From Algoriphagus boritolerans DSM 17298 = JCM 18970 (GTDB lineage: Bacteria > Bacteroidota > Bacteroidia > Cytophagales > Cyclobacteriaceae), in contig NZ_FNVR01000003.1 in NCBI RefSeq assembly GCF_900108085.1, forward strand, positions 264,213 to 328,212: a DNA stretch of 64,000 nucleotides, read 5' to 3'. The position numbers and the translations under genes were made by a program. Below, piece by piece: positions 1 to 8,471 of the stretch; within the stretch, counting starts at the first letter, position 1; each line of letters opens with the position of its first letter. The notes under the pieces are model-generated. The model was not told the DNA's origin, ran no database searches, and saw only the letters and a list, made by a program, of their open reading frames with translations.

Positions 1-829
1 AGATACCGACAGCAACCATGAGGTATTTTGGCTTGACCAACTTGCAGATATAAGCCGCAAAAGGCGCCGCAATGATTCCACCTAAAATCAACCCGAGCAC
101 AGGTGCCAGACTCAATTCTTTTACAAAGAACAAAAAAGTGGAAGCACTGGCCAGGGAAACGAAAAATTCAACAAAATTACCCGTTCCAATAGCATATCGG
201 GCTATTTTTCCTTTACTCAGTAAGGTGCTGTTGACAATCGGCCCCCAACCCCCTCCACCGATCGCGTCTGCAAATCCTCCCGTAGTCGCCAATACGGGAA
301 GGCTTCTGCTATCCCGGTTGAATTTTACCGTGTGATGACTTTTTCTGGCTTTTCTCAGGATCACGAATCCCATCACAAGCAAATAAACGGCAATGACAGG
401 CTTGACAAGGTCCCCATCCACATTGGACAATAAGAAAGCCCCAAGCATCGAGCCGATTACTCCCGGAATCAGGAGTTTCTTAGCCAATTTCCAGTCTACA
501 TTTCCCATTTTCCAATGAGAAATACCCGAAGCCAAACTGGTAAAAACCTGCGCAAAATGAACCCAAGCCGAGGCTGCGGCCGGTGGAATACCAATACCCA
601 AAAGAATCGAATTGCAACTCACCCCGTAAGCCATCCCAAGCGCACCATCAATGCTTTGTGCAACGAAACCCACCAGCAAGAACCAAAGGAACATCTCGGT
701 ATCCAATTCCCAGCTTTTGATCGATTGGGTTAGGGTCTGGGTGACCATCAGAAAAAAAATCATTCCTGCGAATGCAAAGAACATAGTCCAAAAAGGCTCA
801 TTTCTGAGTCGAAGGATGAGTTTCTCCAT
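1..829 (-). CDS. TauE/SafE-family membrane exporter (partial, 3' end outside window)
   Basis: The minus-strand frame opens with ATG at 829-827 (MEKLILRLRNEPFW...) and stays open to the window edge, so about 276 residues are visible and the C-terminus is missing. Long hydrophobic stretches alternate with short polar loops. The glycine-rich segments DGALGMAYG and GGGGWGPIV sit where the two half-repeats of TauE/SafE (DUF81) permeases have theirs. Members export sulfite, sulfoacetate or similar organosulfur anions across the inner membrane. The substrate here cannot be read from sequence. No partner gene is visible on this side. Confidence 0.82.
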   Translation of the reverse strand, partial: MEKLILRLRNEPFWTMFFAFAGMIFFLMVTQTLTQSIKSWELDTEMFLWFLLVGFVAQSIDGALGMAYGVSCNSILLGIGIPPAAASAWVHFAQVFTSLASGISHWKMGNVDWKLAKKLLIPGVIGSMLGAFLLSNVDGDLVKPVIAVYLLVMGFVILRKARKSHHTVKFNRDSRSLPVLATTGGFADAIGGGGWGPIVNSTLLSKGKIARYAIGTGNFVEFFVSLASASTFLFFVKELSLAPVLGLILGGIIAAPFAAYICKLVKPKYLMVAVGI

Positions 830-980
830 GGATTTAATAGGTTTGAAAGCGAATAAGAATCAAAAATAATACTTATTCCATATTCCCTACCATTTTTGTA
901 GGATTATAATAAGAATTTTGAATTGGGTACCAACCCGGATTGATGAAGAACAGTGGATTTCTAAGAAAAGAGCAGAGACC

Positions 981-1511
981 TCAAATCACTCCCAAATAAA
1001 GCGAATCAGAAAACGTTCTTTTTTTGGAGTATGCGTTTTCTTGACTGAAGGCCAGATAAGCATGCCATGATTTATTCAAATAATGTGGATCCAATTTTAA
1101 AAGGTGTTCCCCTTTTTCTCTAGTATTTCCCAAATCCACCCATTCCACTGTCGTGTTATCCAAATCGTGAATCACAATAAATGCCCTATCCCATAGTTTT
1201 GCGCTTGATATATGGGAGTTGTTTCTCCAGGAAAACATTATTCCTTCAGCCACTTTTTCGGCCTTGGCATCTTCCGGAGGCATCAGTGAACCCCGACTTA
1301 CTTTTATCAAAGCCGGATCGATTCGGTAATCTTTTCCATCGAGTGCAAAACAGTTTTTCCGGGTATAGGAAACACAGGCATGGTAGGGCAAACTCGCTCC
1401 AACGGTATATTCTTGGTAACCAAAGGCTATGGCTCTCCGAAGAGTTTTGAGATACTTTTGAACCATCGCAAACATTCCTTGCGACCGTTCATTCAGAGGA
1501 GATTTTCTCAT
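981..1511 (-). pseudogene. DUF6266-like protein, N-terminally truncated relic
   Basis: The frame reads MRKSPLNERSQGMFAMVQKYLK and continues for 176 residues. It resembles the C-terminal two thirds of DUF6266 proteins of Bacteroidota: a short ERSQ-type segment, then a segment like FGYQEYTVGASLPYHACVSY, then beta-rich sequence. The usual glycine-rich N-terminus (GxxxGKVG...) is absent, and an in-frame TAA lies only eight codons upstream of the first ATG. I therefore read it as a 5'-truncated, probably dead gene. Family assignment is by recall of motif style, not a search. Function of the family is unknown. Confidence 0.45.
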
Positions 1512-2017
1512 CCGTTTTTTTGGACATTGGTTTGCTTATTGGGCCTTTTTCTGGTTATTCTAGGTCATATTTTTCAAGGTTATCAAAACCTGGTAAATAG
1601 ATGCGAGTTTTTGATAGGCAGGGATTTGAAAAATTCAATGATGTCTTCAAAAAAAGTAAGGATTGAAGAGTGGCTCAAAGCTGCTTGTTTTAAAGAATAT
1701 TTGGAGCTGACAGATGAATCGAGCATGACTAAAAAGTCACACACTGGCATGATTATAATCACTGGGAGATTCCATGTGGCCTAAAAGAAAAAATTATAAA
1801 CACAATAAAAGAGTCAAAAGGACAATGTTGAAGTTGAAAAGTCAGGGAAAAATTTCAAAATCTCAATTTCAAATGCGGGCGGCAAACAAAGCCATTGGAA
1901 GGAATTTTATGATTTCAAAATTTGGTCTACCAATTTTCCCGGTAAAGAAAATGTGGATATTGAAAACTGGATTTTTTTAAACTATTAACTTGACCTTTAA
2001 GAGACACTGATTTTAGG
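1512..2017. other. Non-coding stretch, probable gene debris
   Basis: About 500 bases with no convincing gene. Short open frames on the plus strand (1380-1784, 1774-1980) have lysine/serine-rich, low-complexity translations and no recognisable domain. The position between a truncated DUF6266-like frame and an hsdS tail suggests decayed accessory DNA. Confidence 0.4.
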
Positions 2018-2201
2018 CAGTTATTTCCTTCGCAAGTGCTTTACAAAATCATAAAAAGCCAAGACTGAAAACTTGCCACCCGCGATCTTGGCAAAGGCAT
2101 TCAGGAGGAAATTGGTGGGTCAAGAAGTGAAGGAGTATTTGAGAGAGGAAGGGGAAGTGTTGATGGCAGCGGAGGAAATTGAAGCATATAAGATTAAATA
2201 G
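2018..2201 (+). pseudogene. Remnant of type I restriction specificity subunit (hsdS) 3' end
   Basis: From 2055 to the TAG at 2199-2201 the frame reads KAKTENLPPAILAKAFRR followed by KLVGQEVKEYLREEGEVLM and a short acidic tail. The block LPxAILAKAF+xxLV is the hallmark of the C-terminal conserved helix of HsdS subunits. Just upstream, in another frame (2018 onward), QLFPSQVLYKIIK looks like the preceding helix, so a frameshift near 2055 is likely. No hsdM, hsdR or target-recognition domain is present. This is only the tail of a lost type I system. Confidence 0.5.
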
Positions 2202-2248
2202 ATTTTGATGAATGGCTTGATTAAATTAACCTATTGCTTAATTTTGAC

Positions 2249-2659
2249 GTGAAAAGAAAGGCTGAACTGGTACAAATTTCAAAAGATGGAAAAAAGGCCC
2301 TTTACCTGGATGAAGAAAACTCCGGTGAAATCATGGCGTTTTTGAAATCGGATTCAGCAAACTTAAAAAAGTTCAACACAGCCGTCGAAATGATTTTAAA
2401 CCATCAGGCTCCAAGAGATTTGTATGACAAGGAGAATTTTGAAAAAGGTTGTGAGAAAGTTACTGCTATTAAATTGTTTAAGGGAAAGAAAAATCCCAGA
2501 ATATACTGTCAGCAGTTTACTGACGGAGACACGGAGCGATTTGTAATCATTGGGGTGGAACTTCTCGAAAAGAAGAAATCCCAAAAATTGACAGCAACAG
2601 AAAAAAGCATTATCAGACGAGTGTCCAAGTACGAGTACGACCTAAACCCTAAACCATGA
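2249..2659 (+). CDS. RelE/HigB-like toxin of a toxin-antitoxin-chaperone module
   Basis: The product is about 136 residues and lysine-rich. Its C-terminal half (KKNPRIYCQQFTDGD, then RFVIIGVELLEKKKSQKL, then a helix ending VSKYEYDL) follows the layout of HigB/phage Gp49-like RNases of the RelE superfamily: central beta strands and a basic C-terminal helix. Such toxins cleave mRNA at the ribosome. No ATG is available near the front; GTG at 2249 is used here and TTG at 2234 is the alternative. A TAATTTTG motif at 2239-2246 resembles a Bacteroidota -7 element and would give an almost leaderless message. The stop overlaps the next gene as ATGA. Confidence 0.62.
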   Translation: MKRKAELVQISKDGKKALYLDEENSGEIMAFLKSDSANLKKFNTAVEMILNHQAPRDLYDKENFEKGCEKVTAIKLFKGKKNPRIYCQQFTDGDTERFVIIGVELLEKKKSQKLTATEKSIIRRVSKYEYDLNPKP

Positions 2660-3093
2660 CAGATTCTATCAAAAAAGAATGGGAAAATCTCTTCAATGAG
2701 ATTTCTCATGAGGACCGCGTTTCCTCATTGGCTGATGTATTGGCTTTACAGTTTTTGGGATTGGTAGATCGCAAGATGGAGCTTGAAAAAATCTCCAAAA
2801 AGGAGTTGGCCAAAAAAATCGGAACCTCTGCCTCCTTCATTACCCAGTTATTCCGTGGGGATAAAAAACCCAACTGGAACATTCTTGCAAAAATGTCCAT
2901 GGAGTTAGGTCTGGAATTTAAAGTCATGACCGAGGAACTTCTCCAAGAGAAAGTACAGGAAGAGCTAATTGCCTACCATAAGCGATGGTCCAAGACCCAA
3001 GAATATTTAAAATTAAAAGAACAAGTCACCAATCCTCAACTGGTCATGGCAGTCAGCCAAACCGGAGAAGATGAATACGCTATGGCGGGATGA
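2656..3093 (+). CDS. Xre-family antitoxin with C-terminal extension (HigA-like)
   Basis: The product has 145 residues. A helix-turn-helix of the Xre/Cro type occupies roughly residues 40-95, with ISKKELAKKIGTSASFITQLF as the recognition core. It is followed by about 50 residues rich in charged helix and ending in NPQLVMAVSQTGEDEYAMAG. In TAC modules the antitoxin carries such a C-terminal chaperone-addiction segment, which makes it dependent on the SecB-like partner; that role is inferred from position. It overlaps the toxin by 4 nt upstream and the chaperone gene by 4 nt downstream, so the three are almost certainly translationally coupled. It would be expected to repress the operon together with the toxin. 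Confidence 0.72.
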   Translation: MTDSIKKEWENLFNEISHEDRVSSLADVLALQFLGLVDRKMELEKISKKELAKKIGTSASFITQLFRGDKKPNWNILAKMSMELGLEFKVMTEELLQEKVQEELIAYHKRWSKTQEYLKLKEQVTNPQLVMAVSQTGEDEYAMAG

Positions 3094-3539
3094 AAGCGAA
3101 ATTTTCTCCATTACAACTATTGGATTTCAAGCTATTGGAATCCCATTACGAATTCATAGTTCCTAAAGACGAGGATGTCAATGTACCGGATCTTTTTCAA
3201 TCCTATCCGGTGGATATTGATTTTGGGATAGGCAAAACAGAGGTAGAAGGTGAAATTCAGTTATTCACCAAAATAGAGGTGAATTTTGCCAAGAAAAAGC
3301 CTTTGGCAGGTTATAAGCTAATGGTGGAAGGAGGAGGAACTTTTAGAATCCAAGATCCCGAAAAAGTGGAAGAGAACTTAAGAAATAATCTAAGTCAGTT
3401 CTCCACTTTGAACATGATGATTAATAATCTTAGAAACATCATCTATCAGATCACCAACCTTGGTCCGATGGGTGGGTATTTATTGCCTCCGATCGATATT
3501 TCGCAGTTGTTGAGGGATAAGGCAGCAGAACAGGGTTAG
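3090..3539 (+). CDS. SecB-like chaperone of the TAC module
   Basis: The product has 149 residues, the usual size for SecB. The C-terminal part has a helix (LNMMINNLRNIIYQITNLGP) followed by GGYLLPPIDISQLL. This matches the SecB pattern in which the helix is followed by a proline-rich PPxxLPPVNFxxLY segment. The front half is beta-rich. Dedicated SecB-like chaperones in TAC systems, best known from Mycobacterium tuberculosis HigBA-Rv1957, protect the antitoxin from aggregation and proteolysis. The start ATG overlaps the antitoxin stop, which supports that role over general export. The stop codon is TAG, so TAG is read as a stop in this genome. Confidence 0.65.
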   Translation: MKAKFSPLQLLDFKLLESHYEFIVPKDEDVNVPDLFQSYPVDIDFGIGKTEVEGEIQLFTKIEVNFAKKKPLAGYKLMVEGGGTFRIQDPEKVEENLRNNLSQFSTLNMMINNLRNIIYQITNLGPMGGYLLPPIDISQLLRDKAAEQG

Positions 3540-3597
3540 GGATGAAACCCCATCAATACCTCCTTTTTCAATTTGTTTTAAAACACTTTGCCTTTAC

Positions 3598-4887
3598 ATG
3601 TCAGAATTTGATTTTAATGCTTTTGTAAAAACACTGTCTCAAGAAAAGTTGGCAGAGTTGGTGATTAGGTTTGCACCGGAATCGTATAAGGAGGAACTAA
3701 AAAACCAACACCTGTCGGATCGAGATGCTAAAGGAACCTTTGTCAGGATAGTGAAAAGTATTAAAGAACTTTTGGAAGATGAGGATTTGTGGGATGAGCC
3801 TTCGGAATTTGATTCCAATTTGACCGGATGGGCAGAGAAGCTTTCCGGACTTTGGGATAGATTCCGGGAAGAAACGGAGCAATTATTTGTTTTCTGCATC
3901 AAGCGAATCGAAGAAATCCAAGATGAAGGGAGACTATATCGGCATTGGCCTGAGGAATATTATGACGGTTGCGGCTTTTTGGCAGTGATCTAGCAGTATG
4001 CCAGGAGTTTACCTTTTAATCAAAAAATTGAGTTCGTCTCCAAACTTGAGAACATTCTCCAATCCTATGGGTATGACACTTTTTACAGCTATCCACGGGA
4101 GTTGGATCTGATATTTAAGGATTCCGATCAGGTCTTGTTGAAAGATTGGTTTTTGAAATCAGTGAAATCGGAGGAGAATTCCTTTCATAAACGCTACTAT
4201 CATTTCCTTAAAGACACGCTTAGTCTAGCAGAAAGAGCCATAGTATTGGAGAAAATTTACCATCAGGAATCAAGCTTGTGTCTGGATTTGGTAGAAACAT
4301 TAGTAACCTTAAAAATGCCTGGTACAGCCATAGTTTATCTAGAAGACCTGAGAAAGGTCAATCCAGATCCCTGGATTTTCACCCAAGAACTTTTCATCAA
4401 ACTGGTCGAACTGAAAAAATCGGAAGGCTTGCCTTTTATCGAAGACTTGATTTCAGGATTAAAAAAATATAAAACCGATTCTCTACTTGAAAAATCCATT
4501 GAACTATGTCCCGAAAGAAGTTTGGAATTGGAGGCCTTGGTCAAATCAAACAGTCACTACTATTTTCTGAAATACCTGATCAAAAGAGAGAGAATTGAAG
4601 AAGCCCATCAACTTGTACTGACCAGCAAATCATTGGATGATCAGTCTGTCTTGAATTTTTTTAAAACCTACTGCGAAAAATATCCATCTGACTCAACGAA
4701 CTATTTTACCAAACTTATAGACAAGGAGTTGGTCCACACCGGTGACCGACACTATGAATCGATTGTTAACTCACTCCAATACATTTTCAAAGTCAGTCCT
4801 TCAAAAGCTGTCGAGATTGCCAGTATGATCAAGCGAGATTACAAAAGAAGGAGGAATCTGGTTGCGATGTTGGAGCAAAAATTTTAA
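3598..4887 (+). pseudogene. Hypothetical protein gene interrupted by an in-frame amber codon
   Basis: Codons 1-131 (MSEFDFNAFVKTLSQEKLAE...) end at TAG 3991-3993. The same frame then continues without another stop for nearly 300 codons to 4887 (QYARSLPFNQKIEFVSKLEN...). Both parts have similar acidic, helix-rich composition and the join is in register, so this is most simply one gene of about 429 codons with a nonsense change (for example CAG to TAG). The downstream part looks like helical repeats. I do not recognise the family. A short downstream product from ATG 4102 is possible but has no support. It lies 58 bases after the TAC module. Confidence 0.7.
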
Positions 4888-4947
4888 AAGGTGGCATTGG
4901 TGTGAATAAGTAGTTTAATTCACCTTTTAATCCGGGAGGAGATTTGG

Positions 4948-5526
4948 TTAACCAAATCCCAAATCCACCTCCGGATATTTTTCGAGAAGCTCAGGAAGGG
5001 TAATAACTGGTATTCCAAGAATGTCACAGATCGCTGGGATCTTTTTGAAAAGTTTTAAGTCATTGGCTGCGGGGGTTTCTTCCGTTACAAGATAGAATTC
5101 CTCCTCAGGGTTTTCTTTGAGCAATCGTTGGGCATACATAATCAGCTTGGCATCTGCCGAATCCAAAAATTCCTTTTTCTTTACCTCAAATTCCCCTTCA
5201 GTAAGTTTGCGGAATTGGAATGGGTTAGCAACAAACTGTTTTTTCAGCTGATTTAGGAACTTCGCGGGAGCTAGTGGGATTAAGTCTTCCGTTTTTACAA
5301 TGATCCTATTTTCCTTTAAAAAGTCCTTGTCTTCCAGGTAGTCTAGCTTTTTCAAGATAGCCTTTTGCCCAACGTATTTGCATTCTTCAAACACCGCATC
5401 CAGAAGAATAATCTCTCTCGTTTCAAATTTCCGTTTTATTACCTCGAATAGAACACCTTTTTTATCAAACGGCAGATAATACCGAACCATACTCAACAAG
5501 GAACTGGTATCAATCAAGGCCCTCAT
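4948..5526 (-). CDS. PIN-domain protein, DUF4411 type (putative toxin)
   Basis: The product has 192 residues and begins MRALIDTSSLLSMVRYYLP. The N-terminal aspartate D6, acidic E47/E48 (DAVFEECKY) and D122/D125 (DSADAKLIMYA) occupy the positions of the metal-binding acidic residues of PIN ribonucleases. The segment VTEETPAANDLKLFKKIPAICDILG fits the C-terminal strand and helix that carry the last acidic position. It overlaps the ImmA/IrrE-like gene by 4 nt. COG2856 peptidase/DUF4411 pairs have been proposed as type II toxin-antitoxin modules, with the PIN protein as RNase toxin. Function here is inferred. Confidence 0.72.
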   Translation of the reverse strand: MRALIDTSSLLSMVRYYLPFDKKGVLFEVIKRKFETREIILLDAVFEECKYVGQKAILKKLDYLEDKDFLKENRIIVKTEDLIPLAPAKFLNQLKKQFVANPFQFRKLTEGEFEVKKKEFLDSADAKLIMYAQRLLKENPEEEFYLVTEETPAANDLKLFKKIPAICDILGIPVITLPELLEKYPEVDLGFG

Positions 5527-6683
5527 CTCAGGTATTTTTCGAGTTGCTCGGGTTTGAGATGAAGGGTTTTGCAGAGTTCGTACTCATTGATCACTCCATC
5601 AAAAAATGCAGTTTGAATGGCAGAAACAAACAAAGGGGATTGGATGGGTTTTGCCTGGGCCCCCATGCTTGATTTCCCCATTTCCTTTTCCAATTCTCTT
5701 TTCTTTTTTTCCTGATCTTTTTTAGCCTGAATGGTATCCTCTAGCTCTTTTCTCATACGGCCATAGATCGCACCACTCATTTTCCCCTTGCGGACGAGGT
5801 AGGTTAGCATGGCTGTAAAGCTCAGATGGGTAGCTTGGGAAATAACTTTGATCTCCTCAAAGGAATAATCATTGGTCTTTCCAATTTCCGGCAATTGGTC
5901 CAGGACATCCAGTTTTTCCCCTGCTAAGAATGCAAAGGCGAAACTATTACACCAAGACTCAACCTTGGACGTAGTTCCTAAAGCAAAGTGATCGTAATCC
6001 ATGGACTCGACCTCCTCCTGATTGAGCAGGTAGTGTCCTAGTTCATGTGCCAGTGTAAAAATTTCCCTCTTAAAATAATCCTGATTTCTCCGAAGTACGA
6101 TGACGTTTGGCTGCAAGTAGAAGCCATCAATATTGACTTTTTGCTTCAAGTTAGGACTCTCTACAAATTCAAAAACCAGAATGTTGGAGGCTGCAAACTT
6201 ATCAATCACGGCCTCGAGGAATTTCTTGGAGTCTTTTGGCACTTTCGGGTAAAGAGTTTCTCGGACTATTTTGGCAACTTTATTCGCATCTTCGTCAACT
6301 GAAAAAATGGGAAGTATCCGGTCCATCTTCAAATCTGACATCTTGGCCAAGCCAGACAAGGAAAGCTTCATCTCCTCGAATTGGGTGACGATCTTTTTTG
6401 AGGCGAGATTTAGGTCTGCCCCAAACTTTTCCTTTCTGAAAAAAATGCTGGATTCTTTGGATTGGATTGGTGGAGCAGGGTCCAAATAATAGGACAGCCC
6501 TTTACTGAAAATCTTATCTATTCTTTTCAGGTGATTGAGCTGAATTTCCGGTTGAAAAATATCCTCCCAATTCAATTTATTCTTTAACCCTTCACTCACT
6601 AAGTCCAAAAACTCATCCTTCTCCAGTCTGAACTGACGGATAAGCTGTTCTATTCGGGCAAAATTGTAAGGAGTAGTATTCAA
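5523..6683 (-). CDS. ImmA/IrrE-family metallopeptidase with helical N-terminus (putative antitoxin or regulator)
   Basis: The product has 386 residues. The zinc-peptidase motif LAHELGHYLL is at residues 211-220 (H213, E214, H217), preceded by a strand typical of the family (NVIVLRRNQDYFKREIFT). The first 65 residues (ARIEQLIRQFRLEKDEFLDL...) are helical and may form a divergent helix-turn-helix. A highly charged lysine/glutamate helix follows residue 310. ImmA/IrrE enzymes cleave Xre-type repressors; in COG2856 modules the peptidase accompanies a toxin. It is co-transcribed with the PIN gene (4-nt overlap) and lies 63 bases downstream of a broken Xre gene. With that partner dead, its target may be lost. 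Confidence 0.78.
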   Translation of the reverse strand: MNTTPYNFARIEQLIRQFRLEKDEFLDLVSEGLKNKLNWEDIFQPEIQLNHLKRIDKIFSKGLSYYLDPAPPIQSKESSIFFRKEKFGADLNLASKKIVTQFEEMKLSLSGLAKMSDLKMDRILPIFSVDEDANKVAKIVRETLYPKVPKDSKKFLEAVIDKFAASNILVFEFVESPNLKQKVNIDGFYLQPNVIVLRRNQDYFKREIFTLAHELGHYLLNQEEVESMDYDHFALGTTSKVESWCNSFAFAFLAGEKLDVLDQLPEIGKTNDYSFEEIKVISQATHLSFTAMLTYLVRKGKMSGAIYGRMRKELEDTIQAKKDQEKKKRELEKEMGKSSMGAQAKPIQSPLFVSAIQTAFFDGVINEYELCKTLHLKPEQLEKYLR

Positions 6684-6746
6684 AGCGTGGAGCTGATTTT
6701 ATTGAAAGAACGCAAAAATAGGGGAATTAATCCGTTTTGGATTTAA

Positions 6747-7163
6747 TCACTTCCCTATCAACTTCTCCAGCCTCGCCATCATCTCATCCTTTTCCTTAAG
6801 CATCCGCTCGTAAAGCGCGATTTTCTCCTCGTGGAGCTGGATGATTTTATCTATAGGATTAAACTGAAATTTGTACTGCTCAACATAAGCAGATGCTTCA
6901 TCGTGAAAAGTATTCGCAATAATATTCACCGCCTGTTCTTCGTCAAAGTTCTTAAAAGCCTCTACGGGGAGTTTAAGCACTTCAGCAATCTGAGAGAGTA
7001 GGCTGGCTTCGATTTCTTCTTTTTGCTCGAGCAGGGAGATCTTTTTCTAGTTCCAGTCCTCCCCCAGTTCGAATGCTAAAGCTTCTTGCTTGATACCGAG
7101 CATTTCCCTGAAGCGTTTGAGGTTGCGGCCTTGGTGGATGGATTTGGATGGGGATTCGGTCAT
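6747..7163 (-). pseudogene. Xre-family regulator, interrupted by an amber codon
   Basis: Starting at ATG 7163-7161 the frame reads MTESPSKSIHQGRNLKRFRE and then a clear helix-turn-helix (MLGIKQEALAFELGEDWN). It hits TAG at 7049-7047 exactly where glutamine is expected before KKISLLEQKEEI. The same frame then runs on through a coiled-coil tail (QLHEEKIALYERMLKEKDEM) to 6747. One CAG-to-TAG change explains it. The downstream piece alone (ATG at 6980) lacks the DNA-binding helices. It sits directly upstream of, and in line with, the peptidase and PIN genes, so it was probably their regulator or third component. Confidence 0.8.
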
Positions 7164-8089
7164 TGTATAGAAGGTATGATTTGCTATGTGGTTTTGAGTC
7201 TTATATTCGAGACTGATTTAATTAAGGTTTTAAATTCAGGTTAACCTGATCTTTTCCTTCGTTCTTTTGGCTTAACCCAAAAGAACCAAAATCCCGATAA
7301 CTATCGGGACAAGATTTGCCAAAGCTCCCACCGCACGAGGCCAAACGCTGGCTCGCTGGCAAATCCTCCCAACGCGCCCTCCCGACCGATGTTTTGTTTA
7401 CGAAGGCTATATCAAACGTAGTTTTACATTTTTGACTCATTTGGTGTGCAATTTACTGTCATTTACTTTTTTGTATGGTCCATGAATATTTAAGATTCGG
7501 ACTGACAAACATTGGTGGCAATTGATTTTTTCGGTCTGTGAAAACACAGACCGCGGCGGAGGTTTTAGACTATATCAAATTTAAGAAAATCACCAAACGG
7601 AGGATAAAATGGGTATTTAATTCTTAGGTAAAATAGTTATATGGAAGGGATATTTTATCCAGAATGGATATCCGATATGACACAACCACAAGGATGATAA
7701 GTGAATTAGGTCTGAAAAGTCGTTAGTTCTACAAGAAATCAAATAGACTTCTTGTGTAGCTCTGAAAGAGCCTAACCATTCATGACCCTGTACGAAGTGC
7801 AGGGTTGATATTGAATCCACTTTCTTTGAGCCATGAAAGGGTGAAATCTCTAAGTATCACCCCTTTGGGGCTCTCTTTTTGATTGCAGTGGCTTTCCCCC
7901 GGCTACACCGGGGATTATGAATTATATCGATCCTTCGGATCTAAGACTTCCAAACTTTGACCTAAACTACTTTAATTAACCTACTGGAGTCATTGCGGAC
8001 ATTTATTTTATCCAAAATCGGAATAGCATAGTCGTGGGAATTTGAAAAAATTCGATCTACCATTTTTGAAACGATAATCAAACGCGATC
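7164..8089. other. 926-bp non-coding stretch with repeat-like debris
   Basis: No gene is supported. The part around 7250-7440 carries the perfect palindrome CCCGATAACTATCGGG (7293-7308 region) and a minus-strand open frame whose arginine/serine/glycine-rich translation looks like non-coding repeat. The part around 7740-7930 holds short inverted segments such as GGGTGA...TCACCC (about 7850-7863) and CCCCGG...CCGGGG (about 7897-7913). These look like dispersed palindromic repeats. The terminal 150 bases before 8090 show no distinct signal. Confidence 0.5.
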
Positions 8090-8437
8090 ATGGAAACCAA
8101 AAAACCAATTTCCCTTGAAGGTGTGATTAAAGAACTAATCCTTGCGGACCTTCGACACAGTCAGCTGATCTTCGGCTTGGAAGCACTCCAGCTGGCACCA
8201 TTGGATTATCATTTTCTCAATTTATACCAGCTGGTTGCAAATTGGATAGGATTTAGGACGGATGAGGAAATGGATTCATTTATGGAAATCTATCAGTCTT
8301 TTATGTACAAGAGTACCTCCTATCCTGTTTCGCAGTATGGTTTGGATTTGAAACCTTTAGCTGATAAATGCTATGAAACTCTTCAATCAAGGGCTCAAAA
8401 TCTAGGATTGAAATTTAATCCAAAGAAGCAGTTTTAA
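8090..8437 (+). CDS. Small hypothetical cytosolic protein
   Basis: This 115-residue protein begins METKKPISLEGVIKELILAD. It has no signal peptide or membrane segment and is predicted mostly helical (LNLYQLVANWIGF, MDSFMEIYQSFMYK). I recognise no domain. It stands alone between non-coding repeat debris and the convergent DUF2490-type gene. Composition and codon use look genuine, and the frame ends 34 bases before the stop of the opposing gene. Confidence 0.6.
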   Translation: METKKPISLEGVIKELILADLRHSQLIFGLEALQLAPLDYHFLNLYQLVANWIGFRTDEEMDSFMEIYQSFMYKSTSYPVSQYGLDLKPLADKCYETLQSRAQNLGLKFNPKKQF

Positions 8438-8471
8438 ATCTTAACCTTGGGTAATCAATCCCCACAAATCG

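Noticed and set aside
3991..7049. Amber recoding (alternative genetic code or suppressor) as an explanation of the two internal TAG codons
   Set aside because: Several intact genes in the window end with TAG followed by proper intergenic sequence, for example the SecB-like and YihY genes.
7222..7440. 72-codon minus-strand frame in the gap before 8090
   Set aside because: The translation (RWEDLPASQRLASCGGSFGK) looks like a translated non-coding repeat seen often near gene ends in this group; no start signal or domain.
7617..7820. 67-codon minus-strand frame
   Set aside because: Low-quality composition and no domain; it covers palindromic debris.
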